Shown here: positions 34,880 through 47,575 of the stretch, in pieces
How positions within the stretch are numbered: the first letter of the stretch is position 1
Layout of the letters: each line of letters begins with the position of its first letter
NCBI GenBank assembly: GCA_016508695.1
Contig: VNKQ01000013.1
Coordinates: 1,473,730 to 1,537,729 of the forward strand
Direction of reading: 5' to 3'
DNA: 64,000 bases
Origin: Hyphodiscus hymeniophilus
Lineage: Eukaryota; Ascomycota; Leotiomycetes; Helotiales; Hyphodiscaceae
Notes under the pieces: model-generated
Database searches by the model: none
Seen by the model: only the letters and a program-made list of their open reading frames with translations
What the model was told of the DNA's origin: nothing
Position numbers and translations under genes: made by a program

Positions 34880-36720
34880 TACCTCTAGAATTCTATTCTA
34901 GCCTTTATAAACAATTATTAGAGAAAGTAACTATGTATTAGTATTATAATAGCAAATTTATCCTTTTAGTTTATTAAAAACCTTAAAATTTAGAAACTAT
35001 TTATTATACTCCGGCTAGGAGTTTCTTTTCTTAGTTATATTATTATTCGAACTAATTTAGATAATAAGTATCTTTATACTATAGCGTATATATTTAAGGA
35101 TCTTTTATTTAAAAATAGAGTATCGATTGCTTTAGATAAATAGTAGAGTCCCTTTATTAGATTATTTATTACTATTATAATATATTATATTATAATAAAC
35201 TAGTAGTAAAGAGAGGTTCTTATTGGGTTTAAGTATATTTAGAGGGAGTATATTAAAAAAGTAATAGTAGAAATAGTTCTTAACGTCTTATAACGATTCT
35301 AGCTAACGAATAAGTTATATTATATTATAATTAATAGTATTATAACTAATAGTAAGATAAGAAGGGATTTTAAAGTAATACTTGAGAAAGCTATTATTAA
35401 GGTATTGTTTATATAGAACTATAAAGTAATAAAGATTTCTTGCCTTACGCATATTATATAGTTAGTTATAAAAACAATACTAAAGATACTCGAGGTAAAC
35501 CTAGGTAAAGAAGAACCTAACGATAAGAATAATATAGATTAGCTTAAATTAGGTAATATTAATTCGGTTATAGTTACGATTTAAAAGGTTAGGATACTTA
35601 CTTATAGTAACGTTTTATAGTAACACTAATAAGAATATTTTTAAAAGATATATAACTTAAGAAACTTAGTAAGCTAATTAAGCCAAAGAATAAAGTTATT
35701 ACTAATAAAGTAATTAAAAGCAAAGAGAAAACGACTCTTATACTTAAAGAAAGATGTTAATATTAAGTAAAACTCTACTTATAATATAATATTATAAGTA
35801 ATACGTTTGTAAGTATTATTAAAATCTTAGCTTAAGGCAAAGATAGTTAATAACTCTATACTTAAGCGTCTTACTCTTATAAATACAAATTAGAAGAAGC
35901 TAAGGTACCTTATAGTCTTACTTTAACCTTTTGCCTCTTTTACTATACTTGTTAGTTCTAATACGGATATAACTATTAATTATATATAGAATATTTATAA
36001 TAGTTTATTTAATTATCTTAAGGATTTACAAGATAAGCTATTAAAAAAAGATTAAGTCCTTAACCTATAGATTTATATATTTATTACTATTATTAGCGTT
36101 AGGCTTAAGTCTTTAAAGTTATATTATTCCTATACTAGTAGACTAGTAGAGTAATAATACGCTCTTACGGGAATACTAGACCCTACTTAAAAGCTTAATA
36201 TCTTCAAATCTATTAATTAGATACTATAGCTTAAGAGGAAGTATAAGCGCCTATTTGCTTAGTACTAAGAGGAAAAGTATAAGCCTATACTAATAAAAGC
36301 TCTTTTAGTCGAGAATAATCTAATTACTACTCTAAGAACCTAGAGTTTAAATATAATATTCTAACTTAATAAAGATACGCTAAGTATATATATAGTAACC
36401 GCGAGGCTAAATACTAAGGCCGACTACTTCCTTACTAGTCTAATTATATAAGATAATACTAATATATCGGTTCTTATAATTTAAAAGAAATTGAAGCTAG
36501 CTTTTCTCTTTATTATATTTATAGCCCGAGATATACTAATAGTTCTAAGTATATTACCTTTTAATATAATAACGACAAATAGTAACGTATTATTTCTTTT
36601 AATTAATTTTCTTAGTCGCTAATACTAGAGTTAAGAGAATTTTTAATTTGGCTTATAATCTTTATAATTATTATAAGGCGTAAATATATCTAATTATAAT
36701 TATAAAGTTAATAATTATAA
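34880..36720 (+). pseudogene. RIP-degraded hAT transposase
   Basis: Reading through many TAA/TAG codons, the plus strand gives the order of hAT transposase landmarks. A LPF-like 'ANLSFxFIKNLKIxKLF' start near 34950 is followed by a LRLGVSFLSYIIIR segment and 'SIALDK' near 35130. A REVLIGFKYI segment comes next near 35210, then the conserved ISCLTHIIQLVIK block near 35440, and finally the C-terminal dimerisation region with IARDIL near 36520. Stops stand mostly where Gln or Trp codons are expected, as RIP would produce. The reading is mine by eye, with two or more frame steps; a profile search of a RIP-corrected translation would settle it. Confidence 0.65.
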
Positions 36721-37533
36721 AGTATTTTAATTAGTATAAATAGACTCTTACTAATAATTAGTAAAACGTAGACTATAAGTATAATGCTCCTTATACGAGT
36801 AATAATATAGACTAGACTAAGAAGGAGATTATAAATATAGCTATAGTTTTAAATAATAAGGAAGAAGAAGTAAAACGTTTATTATAATAAAAGAGAAAAA
36901 AGTATTAGAGTACTAATATTAATAAATTAAAGAGTCTTTCCTAAGTAAGAGTTAAGTATTAAGAGTAATAGGCTTTACTTATAATTTTAAAATTACAATT
37001 TACTTTTACTTTAAAGAATTATATTATATATATTTATTACTATTACTATAGTATATTACTCTTAAAATAAATATAGTCTTATAGTTATATAGTCTTAGAC
37101 TAAACTATTTTTAGTAAAGATTATAAGACTATAATCTAAAATTAGTCTTTAAAAATTTAGATTTTAAGACCAAACTATTTATAGACTAGACTATAAGACT
37201 ATAGTCCTAAGTATAGTCCTTAAAAATTTAGATTTTAAGACCGAACTATTTATAGACTAGACTATAGGACTATAGTCCTAAGTATAGTCCCCAAAAATTT
37301 AGATTTTGAGACTAAACTATTATATAGTCTCTAAAAACCTTATAGTCTAGGACCGAACCAGACTATTAGCCAGCCTACTCGAAAATACTCAGATTATTTC
37401 TTTACATTTTAAATCATCTTTAATTCTTCCAGGCCGTCTTTACTTATTTAAAGATTATTCTAAAATTTCTTTTTATACCTTTTAGACTATCTCTTAATTT
37501 TATGAATTGTCTATAGACTTTTTGGTTCTTATT

Positions 37534-37895
37534 TGTTATAACTATATAACAACTTATAGCCTGAGGCTTGGTAGCTAGGCTATAAGAGAACTATAGGTAG
37601 AGATTACAGAAGCAAGCGCTACTTTATAGTTACGTAATTGGATTAGTCGTCTTAAAAGGATTAGAATACTAATTTAACTAATCGCACTAATTCCGGGGTA
37701 CGAAAGTTCTATATAAGTAAGTAGTATTTCTTTAAGTAAATAGAAGCTTTGTACTTAACTCAAATAAAGTATCTTTATATATACTTAGTAACTCGTATAG
37801 GTTATATATAACGCTTAACTATTAACTAGCTTCCTTGCCTACCCAACCTAACTAACTTGCTTACGATCTACTACTAAGAGTCGAGGTTTGTTATA
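37534..37895. mobile_element. Solo LTR (362 bp), RIP-altered
   Basis: It begins TGTTATAACT and ends GGTTTGTTATA, the RIP-altered form of the TGTTACAACC...TGTTACA family. Flanking pentamers TTATT (37529-37533) and CTATT (37896-37900) differ by one C/T transition, consistent with a 5-bp target duplication. It shares long stretches with the copy at 61163 (GGCTTGGTAGCTAGGCTATA; TCTATATAAGTAAGTAGTAT). No internal retroelement sequence adjoins it. Confidence 0.85.
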
Positions 37896-38450
37896 CTATT
37901 ATCTTAACGTCTGTTTCTACGTACCAAAACGCACTCCGTAATAAGACAAATCTATAGTTTACTTATTACAACTTTTGTCTTAGTAGATATATAAAATCTA
38001 TACTTAAATTCTTACTTTCTTAAACTATTTCTCCTAAAGAAGACTACTTAGTAAGAAGAAAATAACTATGTTAGTTATATTGTTAATTGTTTAAATTACG
38101 CTACTAATTACTATTTCGGCTATACCCCTATGCTTATTTACGACTATTAAAGTCTCTAAAAAATTCGGAGTACTTGTAAAAAGGTTTTATATCAGAAGAA
38201 TAAAGCTCTAAATTTTAAAGACATTTAAAGGAGAAATAGTATAATCTGGGAGTTTCTCTAATATAAAGAGAGGTATATATTAACCTTATATATTTTAGCT
38301 TTATATTGTACTTATTAAAATATATTAGCCTAGTATATTATACCGTATAAATCCGGGCTCGCTATATTTCCCTTAGCTACTACTTTTAGACCGGTTATTT
38401 TCGTGGCGTTAAAATATCACGCGTGTAGCGTAATAATATATTTCTCTAAC

Positions 38451-40909
38451 ATTTTGCGCGGATTAGAAATTCAGTCTGAAAGGCATATTTGGGCGATAAC
38501 TGAGGAATTAAATGAGAAATTTAACATTTATTTTAAGCTTAATAGTATCAGGAAATCGGAAGTTTGTAATGACTAAATTAGACGTCCTAAGTGGGCGCTA
38601 TATAGGCCACGGCGTTGTTGCCACCTCATAGCAGCAATAATTAATGGTATTAAGTTATACGAGGCCAGAGGTAATGACTGATGCACTTGCGAACATCGCG
38701 GCTGTGCTTCGATGATGTCTACCGGATTCACCATGGTAGGTCACGGGCGTCATAAGCTGGCACGGTAGACTATTTGATTTTCACCATTGCCTGGTCGAGG
38801 TGAGGTGAACTTGGCGAGAGATCATGTACGGCAGCTGCTCTAGACGTATCAAGTGCTTAGTGGCACGCCGATTCGCCCTGGATCTTTTTTCTCCAGTTCG
38901 ATGATATACCTTATGCTCCTGGAATGGTGATGTCGCGATGGCTGAGAGCTTTCTTATGGCAGGAGCTTTGTTATCATGATTTGACAATCTTATGGAAGTA
39001 GTTCCAACTTGTACCTCCGTTGGTGGAGAGCAGCGAGAGGAGGTGGGGTATTGGGGATCCGGCCGTAAGGCCAGGGTACTATATGCGATATCCAGCTTGA
39101 ATCGACCTTTGGGTTAACCCTAATTTGAAGGTACAGCTTGTTTCCCTTGGGCTGGGCACAATCGGCTTAACAGAGCAAGAGGTCTCTCGATATATCCAGG
39201 TTTCTTAACAAAGTACTTTACGCAAAGAATCTCTCTTCTAATGTCAAGGGGGCAGTGAAGGGGGGCACTGACTTCTTCCCGGTTACTCGAAGACATACTT
39301 TTTCACGGTCTCAAATACTTAGACAGGACACCGCAACGATCAGAAAGCAGGGCCCGCACACCTTGTATGCAAGGCCAGGACGGAAAGCTCTCAACGATAT
39401 ATGTTCTTTGTAATGCTCGATTAGGAAGTCTGTACACCTACGTTACAGGAGATCTTCGCCGAAGCATTCAAATACTCCAGCAATCCTTAGACTCTAAGAA
39501 AAAGGGGAAAATTTTCAAAAGACCCGATGACCATCAATATCAGCGCTAAGACCTTCCAGCATCGGATCCTTCCTTTAGAATGGAGACGAGACCAGGAAGC
39601 ATTGGCTTAAGGAATGTGAAGCAACATCCGGTATGCCGGCCAAATTTCGAAAGTGCCGAGTACCTTTCTCTCTTTTCTTTCCAACGCAGCCGTTGAACTT
39701 ACTGGCCCCTCTAATTTGATGATAGTGAATACGTGGACGTTAGTACAGTAGCGGTCATAGAGTATAGCTATACATGCATCGTAGCATCAGAAGAAGTTCT
39801 TGTTAGGAAATAGCGCCTTGCGTCAGAGTATTGTAAATAGAAGCATACAGTTTCCGTGATAGAAACTGTAGGCTCACTGAGATAGAGTAGTTCTGCATTA
39901 AGCATACTAAAGTCATATCAGAAACTGTAGAACGCAATCTTATAAGACTCTCCCTCCCATTCTGCATTCGCGAAGTCTCCGAATTCTGGGATCAGGCACT
40001 AATTACAAAACACTATCAAAAGCCTTGAAAATCTAGTCAGTGCTCAATAGTTCTTGTTCTTATCGCAAACGAAGTCCAATTTCTGGACTAAATATCAAAT
40101 TGCCACATTATCTCGGACCAGATCGAGTACTTCGGCCATTGCAACGGATCTTTTTATGCTGCCTACTAACCCTTTCACCATGACCTTCACCCATGACATC
40201 TCATCTTGCGCCAAGTGCCATTTCAACGGACTATAAAAGCTCGGGCCGTCTGATTGGTGAATCGGGGTTTGGCACAGCGGTTCCACTGAGTACCTCAACA
40301 ACAACCTTTTTGCCAGACCATACTGCGCCTTCGAACATCTATTGTATGATAACGTGGCTGTCATAGTATTATCTGTGAACTTTGGGATAGCCGGATACTT
40401 CATAAGACGAAGGAGACGTGGGACCTGATATATAAGAGTCCATAGTTGTGTTGGAGAGGAAAGATATCCTACGGCGAGTTGAGGAGTCAGTCATTGACCC
40501 AACTCTGACAATGCAGATAACCTCAATCAGCTACCTGGATGTGGGAGCTCGTGATATAACGGGATGCAGGATGTACTTGTCCCACTTTGGCCGCTTCCGC
40601 TCTTGGTCATCAGACAACAGCATTTTGATGTCCCACTTGCTACCTCAGGTAAACCTTTCCCACATACTCGTCCCACGTGCAATCGTGGTATTCTTGCACA
40701 AGGATCGCCCCACGTACCACAACTTCTGCCGTTTTCATGTCAACAAACTCCTAGTTCTGATGCGTCCAGCTATATCCTAGTTTGCCCAATCTTCTAACAG
40801 CTGGTTCCTATATGGTGGGGCCCATCATTCGTTCCCTCCATCAAAGCTTGTGAACTTATATCCTTACAGTTGCAGTCACCAACAAAGGCACGGCAAGCCA
40901 GTTCTAATC
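38451..40909. other. Transition zone and gene-poor stretch
   Basis: Composition returns to about 45% GC by 38.7 kb. Short frames only. An ATG-started 102-codon minus frame at 40095-40403 has no recognisable domain or neighbour and I do not call it. No repeats or RNA genes recognised. Confidence 0.4.
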
Positions 40910-42384
40910 ATGGTAACCATTCCAAAGGACTCTGGTTATGTCCAGAAATCCGATCCCGTTCAACCTCGCTCGGATGCTACAGTACCATTTCGAGATCTTA
41001 TTCCGGATCCTACACATCCACGCATTGTGGGAATTCAAGACCTGGACGCTTTAAGCTGGTGTGATTCGAGACGGAATATTGACGCCCCTGCTTGGCTGAT
41101 CAATAGATTAGACGCCCAAAATCTAGAGAAGCCATATGTCGGATTCACATCCAACGGAACTGTTGAGCCTGACGTGTACCATTATCTTGATGACGAAGGG
41201 GCTCCAACAGAGGAGGCGAAAGTGGCTGCTGAGGCGCTTCTGCATCTCTTGAATAATGAACAACATCAAAGTGTGCAATTTCCGGATGTCAGTGTCGATG
41301 AATTTAGACTGTGGTCGAATCCCGAGCTCTATGTAAACCCAGGTATGTTGATATTTTCAGATATCTCAGAAAGGGAATTTCAATGCCTGATACATTGCAA
41401 TTAAGGAGGTCTCCGGTTGGTTGAGTGTGGACACGACGTACGAACGGGCATACACGCACTTCTTCAAGCCTCTCTATCCAAGGCAGGCTACGAAAAGGTA
41501 CACGGCTGCTGTCTTACAAACGGCTTTTTGGGACGCTTAGTCCATGGGGAGAAAGTCCTTAATGAGGATTCCTATAACTTACGACTTTTTGGAAAGCCCT
41601 CAATAACTCAAGCTTGGGGTTTCACATTCTTCGGCCACCATCTTTGTCTCGCAATCGTTTTTGAAGGAGGTAGGATGGTTATTGGCCCAACCTTTATGGG
41701 TGCCGAGCCAGATAGAATTGACGAGGGACCACATGAAGGTTTGAGGCTGTTCAGAGAGGAAGAGATGATATCATTGCATTTGATGCAGTCCTTATCACCA
41801 CAGCTACAGGAGAGGGCAACTCTATCGAAATCAATTGATGGTGATGCTCTGCCGGATGATCGATGGAATCCATTCGATGAAAGACATCTGGGCGGCGCAA
41901 GACAGGATAATCGTGTTGTTCCATATGGTACGTAACATGTCTTGCCAGGAGATCCAAGTTAAATCTTCCTAGAGGGCTGCCTAGTATCCAAGTTTTCGCC
42001 AATGCAGCAAGACAAAGTAGTTGAACTATTTGAGGCATTCAACATTTAATACCCAGAGAAAGTCCTTGCCAGCCGATTGGCAGATTTCAAGTTGCATTTG
42101 CACAATACCTACTTTGCTTGGATCGGCAGTTTCGGCGATAATGATCTTTACTATTTTCGCATCCATTCCCCTGTTGCTTATATGGAACTGGACTTTCATT
42201 GTGGAAGTAAGTCAGCATCCGCAGGTCCTTTTAGCAGGTCCTCTGAGTTACTCATTATTGATAACATTTTCTAGTCTTCCTTACAAATACCACGCCCGCC
42301 CGGTGCCATATCCATACAATAAACCGGCTACCCAATGGTGGAGATTATGGCAAGGCGCTTTTGAAACAGAGACAATATAGGTAG
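40910..42384 (+). CDS. DUF3500-family protein, one in-frame stop in exon 3
   Basis: Four exons, 40910-41342, 41406-41927, 41973-42206 and 42275-42384, total 433 codons in frame. Family landmarks appear in order: DPTHPRIVGIQDL near the start, SNPELYVNP before intron 1, GFLGRLVHGEKVLNEDSYNL, WGFTFFGHHLCL, FMGAEPDRIDEGPHEG, and DDRWNPFDERHLGGARQDNR. After the stop come FAWIGSFGDNDLYYFRI and, in exon 4, TPARCHIHTINRLPNG. Codon 344 is TAA (42047-42049), between FEAFNI and YPEKVL; a single C-to-T change of CAA would explain it. The truncated product would lose the last about 90 residues. DUF3500 proteins have no firmly established biochemical role. The HH and HIH motifs suggest a metal site, which is inference. 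It lies at the left edge of the gene-rich island. Confidence 0.85.
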
Positions 42385-43494
42385 GAATCATGATGTTATA
42401 ATACTCATAGATCCTATACAGAAGAAATGTTTGATACGTTAAAATCCCTTCTCATCAACCAATTCAGTCGAAGATGAAATTGATGACCGTTTCACAACTC
42501 TGGCTTCTAACTGCGTTTTCTCGGTGCATATTCTATATTCTATAAATTGGAGATGTTATTTCTGCTAGATTTGATTTATATCTCACTTAGATTGTTGTTA
42601 ATGGCCCATTGACCAAAGAAATAGCATACCATTAGGCTCTTCCTCTTCCTCTTCCTCTTCCTCCGGCTCCGTTATGAGCTCCATGGACCATGACTCCGAG
42701 CCAAAACCTTGAGCCCTACCTATCCCCCATCGATTTTAAATCGTTCAGTGAAGTATCCTATGCATTAACATTTCCTGTTCATAATTCTAATAAAAATTTC
42801 CATTTTCCAGCTGTCGTGTACGGTGTACCGACGGCCCCTTGAAAAGTTGCTTAACTAGAAGGCTCAACTATCGACCAAACTTGGAGGGTCAATGATTGGA
42901 ATTTTGCACTACATCTCGAAAGGGGAACTTTGATAATCACTACCAAGCTGGACCATCGTATTCAGAGAACAGTGCTTCGATACGTCTCCAAATGAACTTT
43001 GGGCCTGATATTGCCTTTCTGGCCGAATCAATCCAAGATTTTGGGCTGTAACTATCACTGAATGGACCAAGAGACTTCGATTCAGCCGGCATTGGTGACT
43101 AACGAAGTTAGAATTCTACTGGAAGAGGCAAAGCTGACGAGGTATAAACATCAGAGTCCATCCAGGCGAACTTGCAATATGGCCCCGCCCTGCTCCCACT
43201 TTAAGTTGTCACGGATCAGCAACGACCTCATGTTTTGCGCCATCCCCACCTGCCCCACATTCCCACACTCCCTCTCTAGCCACCCACCCCTTGTAGACTG
43301 ATGTTCAGCTTATGTACCTCCATATCAATTTATGTTACCTTACTGATGTGAACTTGATGCCACACCGAGCCACTTGGCGAGGTCAAAGAAGCTAATCAAG
43401 AATACATATGCGAGAGACACCTCGCAAGCCTCTGACAGAATCGGATTTTTACAGTGATTGCTCGCAAAAGTGACAGATTCCATCAAGCCATAAA
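42385..43494. other. Intergenic with short simple repeat
   Basis: No gene seen. It includes a CTTCCT microsatellite at 42637-42664, and otherwise the 3' flank of the DUF3500 gene and the promoter of the FAD monooxygenase. Confidence 0.5.
42637..42664. repeat. (CTTCCT)n microsatellite, about 4.5 copies
   Basis: Uninterrupted CTCTTCCTCTTCCTCTTCCT-type hexamer run of 28 bases in non-coding DNA. It is a pyrimidine-rich tract in the upstream region of the monooxygenase gene; a promoter role is possible but unproven. Confidence 0.8.
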
Positions 43495-45641
43495 ATGGCA
43501 CCTTCTTATGATGATTCGCAAAATCAAACAGCTCATGAGCAATGCGCCATTGATATCCCCGTTCTGATTGTTGGCGGTGGTCCAGCGGGACTTCTTCAAG
43601 CTTACATGCTTTCGCAACTTGGAGGTTCGTCAATGGCTCCTTGACTTTCAAGCTCAAAACCCTAGAAGCTGTTCTCACCCGTCAAAGTTCCAAATCTTGT
43701 AATTGAGCGATATCCCACGAGATTGGGTGCTCCCAAAGCGCACGCACTATCCCCAAGATCGTTGGAGATATGCCGCCAGTTTGAAATTGACGTCAACAAA
43801 ATACGAAGCCTAGGAACAAATAGAGACGATGCATATTGTGTGAATTTTGTTAGTAACCTCTCTGGAGGCTATGTAGGAAGTCTTCCGTATGAGCGAATGG
43901 ATGCCGAAGTTCTTGCAGATACTCCAACGGTATGACTGGTTTTCCGTCAACAATCTTCAATGCACCTGCTCACAAATATCATTCAGATGATTCATAACAT
44001 ACCACAGCCAAGCTTTGAAGAACTGGTAGCATCACACTTGTCCCTGAGGAAGGACACAGAAATTCGGAAGAACCACTCTTTCGTTACTTGCGAGCAGGTG
44101 CGTAATGCTCTAGTATAACCAAAATCAAAGACTAAGTCACACACGCAGAACGGAGAATATGTCACTACAACGATTGAAGACCGCCAAGCAGAGAAAGAAT
44201 ACAAGGTCCGCTCAAAATTCGTCATTGGTTGCGACGGGGCAAAGAGTAAGGTCAGAAAATGTCTCGGAGTGAAGTGTGAGGGAGAGTCGTCATGTGAGTA
44301 TTCGAAGGGAACCTTTCACGAGTCTTAAGCTAAGCTCCGGTACAGACGAAACAATGATGACCATTCATTTCAATGCCAACCTGCGAGATGTAGTTGGCAA
44401 AAATGTTGGTATGCTGCATTGGATCATGGATCCAGAAGTATCAGGGTTCATCATTGGGTACGATCTCGACGACAATCAGGTCCTGATCTGCAATTTCGAT
44501 GTATGTTCACAAGGGGAGGCGCCTGAAGACTTGGACATTGACTTTTTGGCAGTCGGAAAAAAACCCACCAGATAGTTGGAACAATGAGCTCTGTCGTAGA
44601 ATTGTGACCGCTGCAATTGGAGCATCTGTGGATTTCGAAGTGCTTAGTTATCGGCCTTGGACACTCAGTAGGAAAGTCGCAGAAAGCTATCGGGAAGGGA
44701 ATGTCTTTGTGTAAGTCATCAAGCATCTTGTAAGATTTTTCGGGCTAATATGAACGCCTGGTAGTGCTGGTGACGCTGCACATTCATTTCCCCCAACCGG
44801 AGGTCTGGGTCTGAACTCTGGTCTCGGAGATGTGCATAACCTTGCATACAAGATTGCCGCTGCTGTTCAAGGATGGGGAAGTAGCTCGCTACTCGACACA
44901 TATCAGAGCGAACGACGTCAAATTGCGCTTGTGAACTCGCAGCAGAGCGTCAAAAATGGGCAAACAATATTTCGCCTCTTGAAAGCAATTGGGACCGAAG
45001 CCAGTAGTATTGAGCAAGCAAAGGAGAATCTTCATGAGAGCCTTACGGACCCAGCAAGGAAGCTTGTCATCATGAAAGGCGTTGAAGAGCAGAGGGAGCA
45101 TTTCAATAACCTTGGTCTTCATATCGGCTACGTTTACGGCGATCTGGAGACTCCCCCAAGTGCATCCCTATACATTCATTCCTACCGGCCAGGTGCTCGA
45201 TTACCGCACGCATGGATTTCGAGCGCTTTACTACCCCAGTACTCACGAGACCTTCCTGCCATCGACTCCTCCTACGTGAAAGAGTTCACAGTAGAAGAGG
45301 TCGAACGAAAGCAGTATTCTACACTTGATTTATGTCGTTTTGATGCCTTCACCGTCATTATCGACAAGGCTACCTCATCTTATTGGCACGAGACTCTCGA
45401 AGTTCTCCGTGTCAAGACTTCCAATGCCAAATGGAAATCTTTCAAGATTAATTTAGTAACCTTGGGAATAGATTTCGAACTGATACCAGGTGCGCGGGGA
45501 ACTGAGTGGGTTAAGGGCTTACAGCTCTACCACGGTACCGCTGTTATAGTAAGGCCTGATCAGCATATTTTGCAGAGCTTCCCCGCTCATTCCACGGCGG
45601 AGCAAGTCTTCAAAGCATTGGTCCAACATTTGGGGTTTTAA
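43495..45641 (+). CDS. FAD-dependent aromatic (phenol 2-monooxygenase-type) hydroxylase
   Basis: Seven exons: 43495-43624, 43688-43929, 43987-44097, 44149-44293, 44346-44500, 44553-44710 and 44765-45641. They total exactly 606 codons, giving 605 residues without a stop. The N-terminal dinucleotide-binding motif is VGGGPAGL (26-33). The second FAD motif, with Asp190-Gly191, is VIGCDGAKSKVRK. The third is GDAAHSFPPTGGLGLNSG (316-333), followed by DVHNLAYK. A C-terminal thioredoxin-like dimerisation domain ends in VIVRPDQHIL. This is the PheA/TfdB group (PF01494), which uses NAD(P)H and O2 to hydroxylate phenols ortho to an OH. Intron 1 uses a GTTCGT donor, also used in the CocE gene nearby. It is the first gene of the putative catabolic set. 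Confidence 0.93.
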
Positions 45642-46670
45642 GAGGAAAGACGCGAACTTACAAGGCTGACGATGATCATTTTGGATTATTAGAGACAACG
45701 AGTAGAATCGCATTGATTAGTTTATGCATTCCGGGCGAGGTTATAGCGCATAGCGCTTCTTTATAGAGTCGAGAAGCTCTTGACATAAATATGTACTGTT
45801 ATCTTTATCACTACGGGTGTTCACAATCGGAGACTCCCCAAGCTCAATACCTCAAAACTGCTACTATCCTCTATTTTTGTCAATTTCATTACATGACAAT
45901 TAACACACTCGGAAGCTTAGCGCAGATATTCTTGAAGATTATATACAGCGGTGCTCTTCTGAGCTTCTCCGATTTGGTCAATATGACTTAGGTACGGGGT
46001 ACGACCATGCGCATAGATTACCAGAGCGGTCTGAAGGAGAACTTTTCTCCAATAGATTTTTGTCGTGGCTGATATCTTGATTCTACTTAGATCATATCTG
46101 CAACCTAACTACGGTCTAGGAAACCCCTCGTTTATTGATTTGATATTATCCAGCTCGAGATTTTGGGTTGAGTCCTGTGTCTACAATGATCAATCCATGT
46201 CTGGCTATTTCTCTGTGGTATAATACTTTCGCCCATAATTTTCACAAGCAGGAAAAAAACCGAAGCGACCCTTTAAATTTTATATTTACTATTTTATATT
46301 TCTTCTCTATATACAACTTTACACCACATCAGATGTAGAATCCAGGAATCCACTTTATTAAAATATGATTACGCCGATAGCCCACTAATTCAGCTGCTTC
46401 TGGACCAATCCCTCTATGTGACTTATCCCGTTTTTATTGAAAAGGCGCAGGCATCAATCCTATATTTTAAAAGTATTGCATTGGTAAATACAAAGGCATT
46501 GCAAAATTCCGAACAGAGACAATTTATATACAACGATAAAGCCTATCAGGGGAACCGACTCAGGTAAAATTATCTCTTGTAACCCTCAACCCTAAGCATC
46601 AGAGACTGGGCCAATTACCGGGCATATGGGTAGTTGGTGTTTGGCTCCTGCATATTCACTTCCTCTGCCT
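45642..46670. other. Convergent intergenic region
   Basis: 3' flanks of the monooxygenase (plus) and the alpha/beta hydrolase (minus). Moderately AT-rich, with poly-A and TTTTAT-rich stretches around 46250-46320. No open frame with support, no repeat found. Confidence 0.45.
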
Positions 46671-47575
46671 CTACAAATGCTTCCTGAACCACCCTGTCGT
46701 CAAGTTGATCGTCTCTCCAATATGCTCTCCAAACACACCAAAATGTGTTCCTGCATAATTTTGCATCTCTGCGCTCTCTACTCCCACCAGAGCATCCCTA
46801 ACACTCTGCGCCGGTGTAATCCCATCATCCTCAGCAGTAATCACTAGCAGCGGGATCTTAATCCGCGTCGCCTCAGCCTTTGTTGAGTACGCCCCCATGT
46901 TCAGCAGCGAGTCCACGGTTACCTCGTTCTCGTACCGTGACGCGTTAGAAGCGATGTCGTTGAGCCATTCGAGTGCGCCGTCCGTGGTCATGATGGCGCG
47001 ATCGCCGGGCCTCCCAGTGACGGCGAGGCGGAGCGAGGGAAAGCCAAAGAGCTTGCGGATTGCGTTGTGCAGAAACTTGGGCAGGAGGGGCAACAGATCC
47101 CCGAATTTTGATTTCATGCCCACATACGGGATGATGGAGACGGCTGCCTTGACGTGGGGATCAGTTGCAGAGAGGACGAGCGTGTGGCCCCCGAGAGGGA
47201 CGTCCCCCAGACTCCGAACCTCTTCTTGTCAAATCTACCATCCTTCTCAAGGGCCTTGAGAGCGTCGCGGAAGGCTTGTAATTGCTGTGGTGGGTTGACT
47301 TCCTGGCGGATCCGGCCACCACTCTCACCGAAACCGAGGTAGTCGAAGGTAAGGCAGGCGATCCCATGGCTGCTCAGGTCAATGGCGTAGCCAGGTATGA
47401 GCATCTCCTTGACACCAGCGAAGCCCGCGGCAGTGACAACGGCTGGGAGTGGTTGGGGTTCGTCGGAATCTGGGTTGGTCGAAGGGGAGGGGAGGTAGAG
47501 ATCCCCAACGACGCTTTCACCGCTCGATTGAAAGGAAAACTTTTCGATGACATATTCAGTGTTTTTTGCTACCAT
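46671..47575 (-). CDS. Alpha/beta hydrolase, single-base frameshift at a C5 run
   Basis: Start at ATG 47575 (MVAKNTEYVIEKFSF). Features of a serine alpha/beta hydrolase follow: an N-terminal strand pair, oxyanion region AAGFAGVKEM, LTFDYLGFGESGG, and nucleophile elbow GVWGTSLSG with Ser126. In the second segment the acid is in VITAEDDGITP and the His in YAGTHFGVFGEH. The frame breaks right after the elbow, at the plus-strand C run 47188-47192. One additional base there restores GHTLVLSATDPHVKAAVS and joins the two halves into 302 codons. No other damage is present, so an assembly error is likely. The family cleaves esters or small C-C/C-X bonds. It is encoded on the strand opposite its neighbours and is probably part of the same metabolic set. 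Confidence 0.8.

Larger units (their letters stand above)
30825..37377 (+). mobile_element. Degraded hAT DNA transposon, 6.55 kb
   Basis: It begins TAGGCTGGCCGGACTAGACT and ends AGACTATTAGCCAGCCTA: inverted termini TAGGCTGGC / GCCAGCCTA. The 8-bp flanks are CTTGAAAA (30817-30824) and CTCGAAAA (37378-37385), differing by one C/T transition. Subterminal stretches at both ends are rich in GACTA/TAGTC words, shared with the neighbouring MITE. The interior carries an hAT transposase remnant (34880-36720). The length is large for hAT, and 31.2-34.4 kb holds other degraded sequence, so a nested insertion is possible. Confidence 0.85.
29760..38450. other. AT-rich, RIP-degraded transposon block
   Basis: About 8.7 kb of extreme AT content with few CA dinucleotides and abundant TA, and no open frame above 60 codons. 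Coding remnants can be read only through TAA/TAG codons at positions where Gln or Trp is expected. It contains the MITE, the hAT element and an LTR listed separately. Borders are approximate and transitional over a few hundred bases. Confidence 0.85.

Noticed and set aside
40095..40403. 102-codon ATG-started minus-strand frame
   Set aside because: A true ATG and fair composition, but no domain, no neighbour and no way to tell it from chance or from one exon of a lost gene.
40448..40780. 110-codon plus-strand frame before the DUF3500 gene
   Set aside because: GTG start and no motif; overlaps another frame of similar length in the probable promoter.
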